Origin: Maniola hyperantus | Taxonomy: Eukaryota > Arthropoda > Insecta > Lepidoptera > Nymphalidae | Length of the DNA: 64,000 nucleotides | Assembly: GCF_902806685.2 (NCBI RefSeq) | Contig: NC_048554.1 | Coordinates: forward strand, 2,604,001 to 2,668,000 | Reading direction: 5' to 3' | Shown: in pieces, positions 1-9,320 of the stretch | How the letters are laid out: each line of letters opens with the position of its first letter | How positions within the stretch are numbered: position 1 is the stretch's first letter | Notes under the pieces: model-generated | What the model saw: the letters and a program-made list of their open reading frames with translations, nothing else | What the model was told of the DNA's origin: nothing | Database searches by the model: none | Position numbers and translations under genes: made by a program

Positions 1-47
1 CGTTTACATAGTCTGCGACTGTATAATATGCTTTTTTTAGGAGCATA

Positions 48-262
48 AGTATATAAGTAATTAAATATCACATGCTTTAACGGTGAAGGAAAACATCGTG
101 AGGAAACCTGCATGCCTGAGAGTTCTCCATAATGTTCTCAAAGGTGTGTGGAGTCTACCAATCCGCACATGGTCAGCGTGGTAGACTATGGCCTAAACCC
201 TTATCACTCTGAGAGGAGACCCGTGCTCTGTAGTGAGCTGCCGATGGGTTGATGATATGTGT
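48..262 (+). mobile_element. SINE family 1, head missing
   Basis: Body only, from TAATTAAATATCAC to GATGGGTTGATGATATG. The tRNA head is replaced by unrelated sequence. Confidence 0.75.
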
Positions 263-274
263 GGTTGTGGCTCG

Positions 275-655
275 CCTGAAAAGACCATTCGTCTGAAAGT
301 ACAGGACTTACACTAACTTTAAGTTACAGTTCAAACAACATTAATCAACATTTTTTCTTGTCTCAGGGACTTTCAGACTTCAGAGACTACTTTGGAGCAT
401 TTATAAAGTTAAATATTTTGAGAGAAAGCCGTAAAGTGGAAGATTTTAGTTGCTTTTCTTGCTTATTTAGTTAATTAAATGGAGTTCATTATTCTAGAAC
501 ATTTTTTACGACAAGGGACTTTTAGAGGTAGAGTTTTTAGGTAGGTATGAAACAAACGTGAATGGGAGATTTCAGGTAAGTAGTGTACGGTAAATCTATG
601 GAACTATAAATTCGACAGCACACAGGTTTTCCTTCTTAGTTAAAACCAGTTATGT
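275..655. other. Unassigned; weak terminal-exon-like pattern
   Basis: After a strong acceptor-like TTTTTTCTTGTCTCAG (ending 366) a frame of 35 codons runs to TAA at 472-474. No donor, family match or partner exon is visible, so I do not call a gene. Confidence 0.2.
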
Positions 656-981
656 TTAATTTCTTAGAACGCACAACTCCGAAAGTTAGAGGGCTGTGCC
701 TGAAATCAAATCCCGGACCCCAATGGAGCAGTTGCTCCATTGTGGGACTCAATTGCTCGATTGAAAAACCAATTTTTTGCATCTACGTAGTTAAACACCT
801 GAGAGTGACGTAGGCTATTATTTATCCCGGAAAATCAAAGAGTTTTCACGCGATTTTCGAAAACCTAAATCCATGCGGACAAAGTCGTTGGCCATTGCCT
901 ATTTACTATGCCATAGTTTTACTTTTTCTGATTATCGTTAAATAAGCGTGGGTAGGTATTAGGTAATGGGTAACATAATCC

Positions 982-1171
982 TCTATACCAATATTATAAA
1001 TGCGAAATTATGTCTGCCTGTCTGCTAGCTTTTCACAGCCACACAGTTTAACCGATTTTGGTGAAATTTGGTACAAAGCTAGCTTACGTCCCGGGGAAGG
1101 ACTAGGCTACTTTTTATCCCGGAAAGTCAAAGAGTTTTTAAAAACCTAAATCCACACGGACATCCTCTAGT
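982..1171 (+). mobile_element. Helitron-like non-autonomous element
   Basis: 5' TCTATACCAATATTATAAAT, core TTTTTATCCCGGAAAGTCAA, and a 3' end CTCTAG|T with the usual GCGGACGAAGTCGCG hairpin lost. An older scrap of the same type lies at 775-880. Confidence 0.65.
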
Positions 1172-1761
1172 AAGAGATAAAAAATTCGTGATATTAAATA
1201 CATTTTTGAAACTAAAATTACACGAAGAAACTAATAGGTATTATCAAGGTAAACTTAATAATAATATAAGCTACTAATTAGGTTATTACATTTAAACGTG
1301 TATTAGCAAAGCTCCCACACTGAATATCACAAGCTAATCAATTTAGTAGGTATCTACTATCTAGTCTTTACCCGGCGGGTATCGCTAGCTATACGGTAAT
1401 ATGCTACGTTAATGGGAGCCTTTTGATCGCGCTCAAAACAGGTCGGATGTGCTTAATTCAATTATACATTAATCTACAAACAGTATGCGTTTATGTGTAC
1501 AAAATATGCTGTGTTAGTATCTACAGATTTTAGTCGTTTTTTAAAATTTTATTTATTATAGGAAAATCAACAGCGAAATATCAATAAGTTTCTTAGATGC
1601 TAATTACAGAAATATGACCATTTACAGATTTTCTCAAAAACATTAACAATTTGTGAGTGTGAGTTAAAATTATTTCACAGTTAGGATACAGAGGAAAAAA
1701 ACAAAACAAGAAAAAAAACAAAAACAACAAAAAAACACCTTTAAGTAAGAAATAAATTTTA
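1172..1761. other. AT-rich, no gene seen
   Basis: Contains an A-rich tract at 1690-1735 and no recognised repeat. Confidence 0.5.
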
Positions 1762-1996
1762 CCTGCGACTTCGTCCGCGTGATATTATATACGAGTATTG
1801 AATTTGTAGGTTATAACTCTAGGCCCTACATTTATAACCTACAAATTAAGTATATCACGCGTATTTACTGATCCCCTAGAGTCTAGGGGATAATGTACAA
1901 GTAGAAGAATTTTCAGAATCGGGTCATTAGTTCCGGAGATTGGCTCCTACATACAAACTAACAAACTTTATCTAGAGTTGATAATATTAGTATGGA
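1762..1996 (-). mobile_element. Helitron-like element, 3' tip decayed
   Basis: 5' end on the minus strand at TAATATTAGTATGGA; left edge GCGACTTCGTCCGCG. Internal perfect 15-bp inverted repeat AATTTGTAGGTTATA (1801-1815 and 1833-1847). Confidence 0.55.
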
Positions 1997-2019
1997 TTTA
2001 TTAAGAGTATCTTTAACTT

Positions 2020-2231
2020 ATCAATGCACAGTTCAAACCACACGAGTATGGATGTGAACGCATGTGGTTCAAACTACTGGACGGATCGAGATGAAATTTG
2101 GTATGCAGATAAGCTATTATGACGTAGACATCCGCTAAGAACGGATTTTTGGAAATTCAACGCCTGTGGGGGTAACATAGGGGTTTGAAATTTGTTTAGT
2201 CCACGCGGACGAAGTCGCGGGCATAAGCTAG
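2020..2231 (+). mobile_element. Helitron-like element, first of a tail-to-head pair
   Basis: Family with ACTACTGGACGGATCGAG, TATTATGACGTAGACATCCG and 3' end CGCGGGCATAAGCTAG. The next copy starts at the following base. Confidence 0.7.
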
Positions 2232-2451
2232 TCTAAATATATAAAAGGAAAAGGTGACTGACTGATCTATCAACGCACAGATCCAACTACTGGACGGATC
2301 GAACTGAAATTTGGCATGCAGATAGGTAGACAGTTATTATGACGTAGGCATCCGCTAAGAAAGGATTTTTGAAAATTCAACTTCTAAGGGTGTGAAATAG
2401 AGATTTCAAATTTGTGTAGTCCACGCGGACGAAGTCGCGAGCATAAGCTAG
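2232..2451 (+). mobile_element. Helitron-like element, second of the pair
   Basis: 5' TCTAAATATATAAAAGGAAA with a TGAC run, 3' GTCGCGAGCATAAGCTAG|T. The 5' TC uses the T that follows the CTAG of the first copy. Confidence 0.75.
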
Positions 2452-2659
2452 TAATTAATAAAATAGGTGTACATAATTTAAAACCTGATCCATTTTGATT
2501 CAACTCCATCAAGTTTTTACCTAATTACATTTATTTTATTGAAGAGATGGTCTGCGATAAGTAATTAAAAGTGAGTGTCAACGCGTTGAAATTTAATTTA
2601 AAAGTGAGTTTACATCTGAATAAATGAACACTTTTTTTAAATACTACGTTTTATGAACC

Positions 2660-2769
2660 ATCAGTGACCCTTTTTAGGGTTCTGTACACTCGAAAGAAAA
2701 AACTCTCGTCTATCCGTCGGTCATAACCAATTTTCTCCGAATCTACTGAACCGATTAAGTTGAAATTTA
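2660..2769 (+). repeat. GTTCCGTAC-family repeat, 5' part
   Basis: TTTTTAGGGTTCTGTACACT followed by a decayed AAAAGGAAAAAC-like region; cut by the Helitron-like copy at 2770. Confidence 0.45.
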
Positions 2770-3010
2770 TCAGTATCCTTATTATTAATGCGAAAGTGTG
2801 TTTGTTTGTTGGACTATTGGTTCGTTAGTTTGTTGGTATGTTGGTTTGTCCTTCAATCACGTCGCAACGGAGCAACGGATCGACGTGATTTTTTGCATGG
2901 GTACAATTATTAAGACCTGGAGAGTGACATAGGCTACTTCTTATCAAAGAGTTCCCACGTGATTTTTAAAAACCTAATTCCACGCGAACAAAGTCACGTG
3001 TATCAGCTAT
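2770..3010 (+). mobile_element. Helitron-like element with GTTTGTTG microsatellite
   Basis: 5' TCAGTATCCTTATTATTAAT, then GTTTGTTGG-like repeats, TTCAATCACGTCGCAACGGA, and a mutated 3' tip (AGCTAT in place of AGCTAG). Confidence 0.65.
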
Positions 3011-3568
3011 CAAAATTATAGACAGGTAACGATGTAAAATAAAAATAAAATCCACTGACACCACTTTTACGCGCCAATATTTTCGTTTGCAAGTATTTAA
3101 TTTACACACAAAAAAGTTCAAATCCCAAACCTATTAGTTTGGAAAACTGTACGAACACTTCACACGGCACTATATATCTATCACTTCATGTCTTTTTTAA
3201 TCGACTTGCAAAAAGGAGGAGGTTCTTAATTCAGACCGTTTTTTCGTAAGTATATCTACTCCAGTCTTATCACAAGTCCAAATAAAAACAGCGGTCGATG
3301 CAATGCTGAAAACGCGAATGAGTAGCAAAATATCGATTTGGCACAATATGCCATATCGCTGCTCTACTTTCGTATCAAAACCTATCAAGGCTAAGAAAGT
3401 ACCTACCCATTAGATAAAATGTCGATCGAATATATTATTAGGAATTATTTAATCGATTTTTTGGCACCACGTAGATTAGTCGCGTGTAAACTGTAAAGAT
3501 CATTACAGTACCGAACTAACACCTTGGACGAATATTTATTTATTTTTTGGATAGGATACATAGTTGAA
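3011..3568. other. No gene or recognised repeat seen
   Basis: One 63-codon minus frame (3388-3197) has no family signal. Confidence 0.45.
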
Positions 3569-3757
3569 CTAGCTTATGCTCGCGACTTCGTCCGCGTAGA
3601 CTACGCAAATTTCAAATCCCTATTTCACACCCTCAGGGGTTGAATTTTTAAGAATCCTTGCTTAGAGGATGCCTACGTCATAATAGCTATCTGCATGCCA
3701 GATTTCAGACCAATCCCTCCAGTAGTTTCAGCTATGCATTGATAGATCAGATATCTA
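3569..3757 (-). mobile_element. Helitron-like element
   Basis: Left end CTAGCTTATGCTCGCGACTT; runs through GGATGCCTACGTCATAATAG and ends at a shortened 5' side near GATAGATCAG. Confidence 0.65.
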
Positions 3758-3764
3758 TATAAAT

Positions 3765-3838
3765 TCTATGTTCAGACAACAGATTTTTATTTATTTTTAT
3801 GCATAATAGTTTTTGATAATATATCGTGCAAAATGTTG
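3765..3838 (+). repeat. GTTCCGTAC-family repeat, 3' part
   Basis: CAGATTTTTATTTATTTTTA, TGCATAATAGTTTTTGAT and CGTGCAAAATGTTGAA match the 3' region of the copies at 17.5 and 20.0 kb, then turn into a perfect palindrome. Confidence 0.5.
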
Positions 3839-3888
3839 AAAAAATACGATTATAGTATATATATATATATACTATAATCGTATTTTTT
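3839..3888. repeat. Perfect 50-bp palindrome
   Basis: AAAAAATACGATTATAGTAT followed by TATATATATA and the exact complement; 25-bp arms without a loop. The left arm is the element's own AAAAAATACGACTGTAGTAC region, so it is a local inverted duplication. Confidence 0.9.
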
Positions 3889-4234
3889 ACGGTAATAGTA
3901 CGGTTTTTCTCAATAGAATTTGCTTTCAAATCTTATGTAACAAAAGCCATCCGAGCGAAACAGGGAGCTAGGGTGAGTCAGCTTATTATAAATATGTTGA
4001 AATAATTTACATGCGCAGCCCTATATCCAGGTCAATGACACCGAAATAAAGATAAACTCCCACTAACCTAATATTATGAATCTCTTACCTTGGACGCTAG
4101 GTATCAGTCAGTAGCTACGTATGTCTGATAAGTTGTTCATACTTACGTAACTTCGCCGGAAAGAGAAGACGCATCGATTCCTTACCTGAAATAAATGAAA
4201 AAAAAAATTAGAAGAGAACTTGGTCATAATGTAG

Positions 4235-4510
4235 CATGTTCATAAACAACTGAGTTTGTTGTGGGCTAAGTTGCCGGTTGAATTTGTTGAGCGCTCCTTC
4301 TCAGACCAGAGCGCGTTTGGAAGCCTCGTAGCTTTAGTTTTAAGTTTACTTAACTAATTAATTGTAATCATTACATGAACTATCTTAGTAATTCAATAAT
4401 TCACTATCAAAAGGAAAGGCATTCCGAACCAGTGGTAGATGCATCCGACTATTCGAAAGTACTTGTAAAATTTTATTCGAATAAAAAAGATTTTTATTTT
4501 TATTTATTTT
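4235..4510 (+). mobile_element. LINE 3' untranslated fragment
   Basis: GTTTGTTGTGGGC, CTCAGACCAGAGCGCGTTTG and CCTCGTAGCTTTAGTTTTAAG recur at 32696-32905 in reverse; the end CGAAAGTACTTGTAAAA with A-rich tail recurs at 33186-33250 and 56548. I treat this as one LINE family's 3' end; no coding part is left. Confidence 0.55.
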
Positions 4511-4647
4511 ATTTTAAAATGATGGTACCTATTTTGAATTGCTTTGCCTTTGACTTCGAACTAATATTCTCTTTTCCCATTTAGGCTTTTTCCGAACCTC
4601 GATGATTATCGAGAAATGAGCTAAAAATATGTTTTTAAATATTTATA

Positions 4648-4745
4648 TTCCAATACGAGTTAGCCCTTGATTGCGATCCCATCTGGTGGTAAGTGATGAT
4701 GCAGTCTAAGATGGAAGCGGGCTACCTTGGAAAGGGTATGGCAGA
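4648..4745 (-). mobile_element. SINE family 2, 3' part
   Basis: GTTAGCCCTTGATTGCGATC, GTAAGTGATGATGCAGTCTA and AAAGGGTATGGCAGAT only. Confidence 0.6.
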
Positions 4746-5064
4746 TTCATTTCAGTTCACAAGCAACAAGAAACAAGTTTAGTGTGTAGTTGGGATAGTT
4801 TTGTCGCGGGGCTAGGAGCGAGAGTGCGAGTTTGACGGGAGATGATTACTCGCATCGGTCGCCGAGACACATTTATTTCCTACGTAAGCTGTGCGAGTGT
4901 TTTGAAAAAAAATCTTTTTGTCCAAAAAAACGACGTAGCGACGTTTTGGATTCTCGAGTCAATTGAACATACCTATGTGAATATCGAAGATCCTTATTAT
5001 ATACTCGTAAGTTAGGTAGCTACACATCTTTGAAAATCATACCATACCAAGAAAATAAAATAGC

Positions 5065-5116
5065 ACCTAAATAGCACCGAAACACTCCTATCTTCTTTTT
5101 TCGGTGCTATTTAGGT
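5065..5116. repeat. 17-bp perfect stem hairpin
   Basis: ACCTAAATAGCACCGAA (5065-5081) and its complement (5100-5116) around an 18-base loop. A partial direct repeat of TAGCACC lies inside the left arm. Confidence 0.7.
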
Positions 5117-5370
5117 ATTTTGTATCCCTTACATATCTCTGAAGGGCGTATGCAAATTACTCGCGTCCCAAAACGCTCGTGGATCTCGGCACGTCGACTG
5201 TAGCTCTAGTATTAAATAATTCACGAGCCTCGCAATTTTATAGCCTCATATGTTGCTGGGAAGTTGAAGAAATATGCGATCATCTGATCTCACAGCTTTT
5301 AAAACCATTTTTAGTGATCCATGTTTTCTTAAACTAAATAGGCATGAGCTAGACTGCAATCTCACCAAAT

Positions 5371-5698
5371 CATGATCAACCCATCGCCGCGCCGCGCCGG
5401 TTCACTGCAGGGCACGGGTCTCCTTTCAGAGTACGAAGGGTTTGGCCATAGTCTACCACGCTGGCCATGTGCGGATTGGTAGACTTCACACACCTAACAT
5501 TATGGACAACTCTCAGGCATGCAGGTTTCCTCACGATGTTTTCCTTCACCGTTAAAGCAAGTGATATTTAATTATTTAAAACACACATAACTCCGAAAAG
5601 TTAGAGGTGCCCGGGATCGAACCCCGATCTTCGATTCAGTCTATTCAAAAACTATTCAAGCCGATTATTGCCCCTCTCCGCTACGCTAAACCACTCTA
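5371..5698 (-). mobile_element. SINE family 1, nearly full length
   Basis: Reverse copy; B box complement GGGATCGAACCCC at about 5610-5622. The A-box side of the head is altered and does not pair as a tRNA. Confidence 0.75.
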
Positions 5699-6031
5699 TT
5701 GAAAAATCATGAAAATCCTGGAGCGTGAGCTTAGAAGTTTTAAAATGGTTATCTAGTTCACTCTTACCTACCTTACCTTACCTCCCCATCTTACCTTATC
5801 CTAAGAATACGAAGCGAGATTTTTTTTTACAATACTTATTCCACGTAGTTAGAAAGTATTTGTTCAAATTATTTAATGATAATAGCATTCCTAGTTTACG
5901 AAGCCCTTCAATTAATTGAATTAAGGAGGCGAATCACTCGTGTGATCGCGTTTTCGAGAGGCCCAATCATTGGATGGTCCTATAGAGTTCATTGGGGATC
6001 AAACTTCAACTATTTGCCAATATTGCGAACC

Positions 6032-6314
6032 ACTCTCAAGTAAATAAGCTGGGTTTAAACAGCAATTGATTTGTTACGAAAACGAGCACTGGATACTGGA
6101 TACAATCATCAATTACTGCAATCACACGCATGATCATTTACGTGTGATTGCATCTGACAGGATCTGTCCCGGCTGTACTCACGTGTTTAGTCGACGTTAG
6201 CCCGACTAGTTTCTGATCAAAGAATTTGCAAGTACTACTACGTTCTGATTTTGTTTTGCATATTTTTATGTACTCTCTCTCGCTCTCAAGTAAATAAACT
6301 GGGTTTAAACAGCA
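6032..6314. repeat. Direct repeats flanking a hairpin
   Basis: CTCTCAAGTAAATAA(A/G)CTGG followed by GTTTAAACAGCA occurs at about 6032-6064 and 6281-6314. Between them is a 12-bp perfect stem TGCAATCACACG (6117-6128 and 6141-6152). Confidence 0.6.
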
Positions 6315-6374
6315 CCCCGTCCCCGACCCGATTGCCATCTCGACCTGTCATAAACTGTCTCTGTAGAATAAGAT

Positions 6375-6839
6375 TCATCATCATCATCATCATCATCATC
6401 AGCCTGTGGACATCCACTGATGGACACAGGCCTTCCCTAAAGAGCGCCACCACACCCGGTCCTCAGCCTTCCTCATCCAGCCACTTCCCGCCAGCCTCTT
6501 TATATCGTCGGTCCATCGTGTTGGAGGGCGTCCCACACTACGCTTGCTTAAACGCGGTCCCCACTCAAGGACTTTCCGGCTCCAACGGCCATCGCCTCTA
6601 CGACAGGCATGACCTGCCCACTGCCACTTCAGCTTGCTAATAGTTTGGGCTATGTCAGTGACCTTGATTCTCCTGCGGATCTCCTCATTTCTGATCTTGT
6701 CCCTCCAGGAAACTCCTAACATAGCCCTCTCCATAGCTCGCTGAGCGACTTTGAATTTGTGGACAAGGCCGTTTGTTAGTGTCCACGTTTCAGCACCATA
6801 GGTGAGGACGGGAAGAACACACTGGTTAATGACTTTCAT
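6375..6839 (-). mobile_element. RTE-type LINE, 3' end with (GAT)n tail
   Basis: A 5'-truncated non-LTR retrotransposon whose 3' end lies to the left and finishes in a run of GAT triplets (6375-6400 on the plus strand as TCATCATC). It is the best preserved RTE copy in the window and serves as a reference for the shorter ones at 15.8, 19.4, 23.5, 33.8, 45.0, 47.5 and 52.6 kb. Confidence 0.85.
6399..6839 (-). CDS. RTE LINE reverse transcriptase, C-terminal 146 aa
   Basis: Uninterrupted frame ending at a TGA (6399-6401) just before the GAT tail. It covers the RT thumb and C-terminal region of RTE elements: VLPVLTYGAETWTLT, then MERAMLGVSWRDKIRNEEI, LKWQWAGHACRR, the Arg-rich KRSVGRPPTRW, and a Trp-rich end. 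The catalytic FADD-type motif and endonuclease are missing because the copy is truncated, so it cannot move itself. The ATG at 6839 is only the first Met of the surviving piece, not a native start. Plus-strand frames here (6251-6640) are shadows. Confidence 0.8.
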   Translation of the reverse strand: MKVINQCVLPVLTYGAETWTLTNGLVHKFKVAQRAMERAMLGVSWRDKIRNEEIRRRIKVTDIAQTISKLKWQWAGHACRRGDGRWSRKVLEWGPRLSKRSVGRPPTRWTDDIKRLAGSGWMRKAEDRVWWRSLGKACVHQWMSTG

Positions 6840-6911
6840 CTTGAGGCACTATTAAGAATAAGATTCAACTATGTTTAAATCGATCAATTTATCGATCTAC
6901 TGTATAAATTA

Positions 6912-7132
6912 CTAGCTTATGCTCGCGACTTCGTCCGCGTGCACTTCACAAATTTCAAACCCCTATTTCACCCCCTTAGGGGTTGAATTTTCAAAAATCC
7001 TTTCTTAGCGGATGCCTACGTCATAATAGCTATCTGCATGCCCAGCCCAATCCGTCCAGTAGTTTGAGCGGTGCGTTGATAGACCGCCAGTCAGTCAGTC
7101 AGTCAGTCACCTTTGCCTTTTATATATGTAGA
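6912..7132 (-). mobile_element. Helitron-like element
   Basis: CTAGCTTATGCTCGCGACTT at the left, TATTTCACCCCCTTAGGGGT, a CAGT run and 5' end TTTTATATATGTAGA. Confidence 0.75.
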
Positions 7133-7360
7133 TTTTGAGAAGGGAGTAAGGATTGTTCGATCGTATTATCAATGAATTGTGTTAGAGATGAGGTCAAATT
7201 TAGGATTAGGTACTGAATGTGGTTAATATGGAATGAAAAGGAGGACTATTAGGGAGAAGCAAATATTCGACAAATAGCAACACATTTCTGTATTTTATTA
7301 TAATAATAATATTCTGTATATAGCAATAGATTTCTATAGTTTATTAGGAGGCAGAAGGTC

Positions 7361-7620
7361 AATAAAACCGGTCAAGTGCGATTCAGACTCACACACAAAG
7401 GGTTCCGTACCATCGCACAAGATGCAACACTTGTAGGTATTTTTGAATTTTTATAATAGGCATGGCGGCCATTTTCGCCATCTTGATTTTTATTATTTGC
7501 AGCGGCAATAGAAAAAGACACCATGTGAACATTTCAACTCTACTTATTACGGTTAGTGAGATACAGCTCGCTGACAGACAGACGCGACGGACGAATACCG
7601 GAGGCTGAGATAAGGGTAAG
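7361..7620 (-). repeat. GTTCCGTAC-family repeat, CGGCAATAG variant
   Basis: AAAACCGGTCAAGTGCGATT, AAAGGGTTCCGTACCATCGC, GCAGCGGCAATAGAAAAAGA and GAGATACAGCTCGCTGACAG. Same layout as 48466-48742. Confidence 0.6.
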
Positions 7621-7636
7621 GAAGAAAAGTGAGACT

Positions 7637-7763
7637 TTTTTTTTTTTTTTTTTTTAATAGATATAGCGAGCAAGCGAGCAGGCGGGTCACCTGATGTTAA
7701 GTGATTACCGCCGCCCATGAACATTTGCAGCACCAGAGGAGCCGCCGATGCGTTGCCGGCCTT
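7637..7763 (-). mobile_element. Poly(A)-tailed retroelement 3' fragment
   Basis: An 18-base T run on the plus strand, then GCGAGCAGGCGGGTCACC, TGATGTTAAGTGATTACCGC and GCGTTGCCGGCC. The same block is at 45690-45905. Confidence 0.6.
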
Positions 7764-7900
7764 AGACTACAATATGTCTTGACCAGATGGAAGACTCTTA
7801 TCACAAACTGAGTGGTAGTTGAAATAGCCCCTTTGAAGGTATCAATACAATTATACGTATGAACGCATTTCTGAGAGACACGATCGAATATCCCGTAGTT

Positions 7901-7905
7901 GGAGT
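7901..7905. repeat. Target site duplication, left copy (GGAGT)
   Basis: The five bases before the 5' LTR repeat exactly at 14940-14944 after the 3' LTR. A 5-bp duplication is usual for BEL/Pao integrases and fixes both LTR edges. Confidence 0.9.
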
Positions 7906-8293
7906 TGTTTGGTTTTTGTTACAACAGATCAGGTTCTTTTATTTTTATTCTTAATATATCATTTATTTTATTTAATCTATCTCCTTTCCTATTCAAAATT
8001 CCCTCCAAATTACGAGCCGCGTGGAATGGAACGCAACCGAAGAAAAATCCAAGATGGCGAAAAACACTCGAACGCGAGCCCACGCTGCTCCGAAAAGGTT
8101 TAAGTTTTGGACAAAAATGTGAACAATAAAATCCGAATAAAACTATCCGCTGGCCAGCAAGTGTCGTGAGTGTGTGACGGCAACTACAGAAGAAATCTAA
8201 AACCCTAGTGCATCCATAAGTGCAGCGCCGGACAAAGTACGTAATCCTGTTGTCTTATTTAATTATCCCTGGTGCCTTTCCCAATATTTAACA
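7906..8293 (+). repeat. 5' LTR of the BEL/Pao element
   Basis: 388 bp, TG...CA ends. It aligns end to end with 14554-14939. Two AATAAA signals (about 8125-8130 and 8136-8142) lie in the middle and are candidate polyadenylation signals when the element is transcribed from LTR to LTR. All differences from the 3' copy that I can align are one-base length changes (for example GTTTTT/GTTTT, CCC/CCCC, GGACAAAAA/GACAAAA). Confidence 0.93.
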
Positions 8294-8295
8294 TT

Positions 8296-8313
8296 TGGTC
8301 CTTCGTTCGCGAA
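8296..8313 (+). promoter_or_regulatory. Candidate primer-binding site
   Basis: TGGTCCTTCG begins two bases after the end of the 5' LTR. Reverse-transcription primer sites start with TGG because they pair with the CCA end of a tRNA. I could not identify which tRNA would match. Confidence 0.5.
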
Positions 8314-8704
8314 TGCATCGAATTTTCGGTGTATAAAAAACTGGTAGTTATCCTATGGGGTTGCATATCGTCACACGGGAATATCTTGGGTCAATCGGGG
8401 TAAAGTTCACGAAAATACACTCTACAAGCCATGTTTATTACGATATATGTGTATTATATCGAGTGTAGTATATAATAAATCCCTTATTTAAATGGTTGTA
8501 GTATATAATACGATATATATCTACATTTAAAATAGCACCGTGTGACGCTCTTGTTAGAACTTAGAATTGTGTAACAAAAGCTAAGCATGCTTTCGTTCGT
8601 TTCTACTTTAAAATAGAAACGAAGATGGCTATTTATGGTTAAATTTCTATTTTGGGAATCGGATTGCGTCATCGCGTGGGGCGAGCGCGGATTCTAGGAA
8701 TTTA

Positions 8705-9235
8705 GCTGTTCAAATTGGAATTAAGGGATACTACACATGGGCGTATTAAAAGGTTTGGTTATTTTTTCGGAATAATTTTTCCCTAATAAGTTAAGGGTTA
8801 TGTTTTGGCTTATTAGGAATTTCTTGGGAAGTAAGGGTCACGGCACACTAGTGCGCGTTTATTAAAAAGTTTGGTTTAGTTGTTGGAAGCATTTTTCTCT
8901 AATAAGCTTTGGTCGGAATTTCGCTTATTAGATATTTCTTTGGAAATAAGGGCCGCTCCACACTAGCCAGATTTATTCAAGGTTTTGGAATTATTGTAGG
9001 AGCACTTTCCCTAATAGGTTTAGGATCGATTTCACCTATTAGGTATTTCGTTGGAAATAAGGGTTGCTTCACATTAGTGCAGGTGTATTGCAAATTGTAG
9101 TTTATGTGTGGGACGCATGTTTCCCTAATAATGGTAATTTGTGGTTGTCCTTATTAGGTATTTTCTATTCTTGAAAATAAGGGCGGTTCCGCACTGAGCT
9201 AATTTTGGAAAATTGTCTTGGGTTTTATTAATATT
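8705..9235 (+). repeat. Tandem hairpin array in the BEL leader
   Basis: Four units of about 112-116 bp (stems start near 8782, 8898, 9010 and 9124) plus a decayed fifth. Each unit contains CCTAATAAG-like and CTTATTAGG-like halves that pair over a 14-18 base loop, followed by GGAAATAAGGG-like and CRC-ACT-like spacers. Stem bases differ between units but the partner base changes too: unit 2 is TCTAATAAGC/GCTTATTAGA, unit 3 is CCTAATAGGT/ACCTATTAGG. Short open frames across it are by-products of the repeat. It ends about 85 bases before the gag start, so any role would be in the genomic RNA, such as translation, packaging or dimerisation; that is inference. Confidence 0.75.
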
Positions 9236-9320
9236 GGAATTAATCATTGGTGCTTTGATTGGTTAATTAGGGTTGCTTTAGTCCTAAAATATTAAGGTAA
9301 TTAATTATTAAACTTTAACC

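Noticed and set aside
6251..6640. 129-codon plus frame
   Set aside because: It is the antisense of the RTE reverse transcriptase frame and its GAT tail, which gives the run of isoleucines.
8909..9100. Small hydrophobic protein in the BEL leader
   Set aside because: The frame is produced by the hairpin repeat units, has no ATG at the given edge, and repeats itself in step with them.
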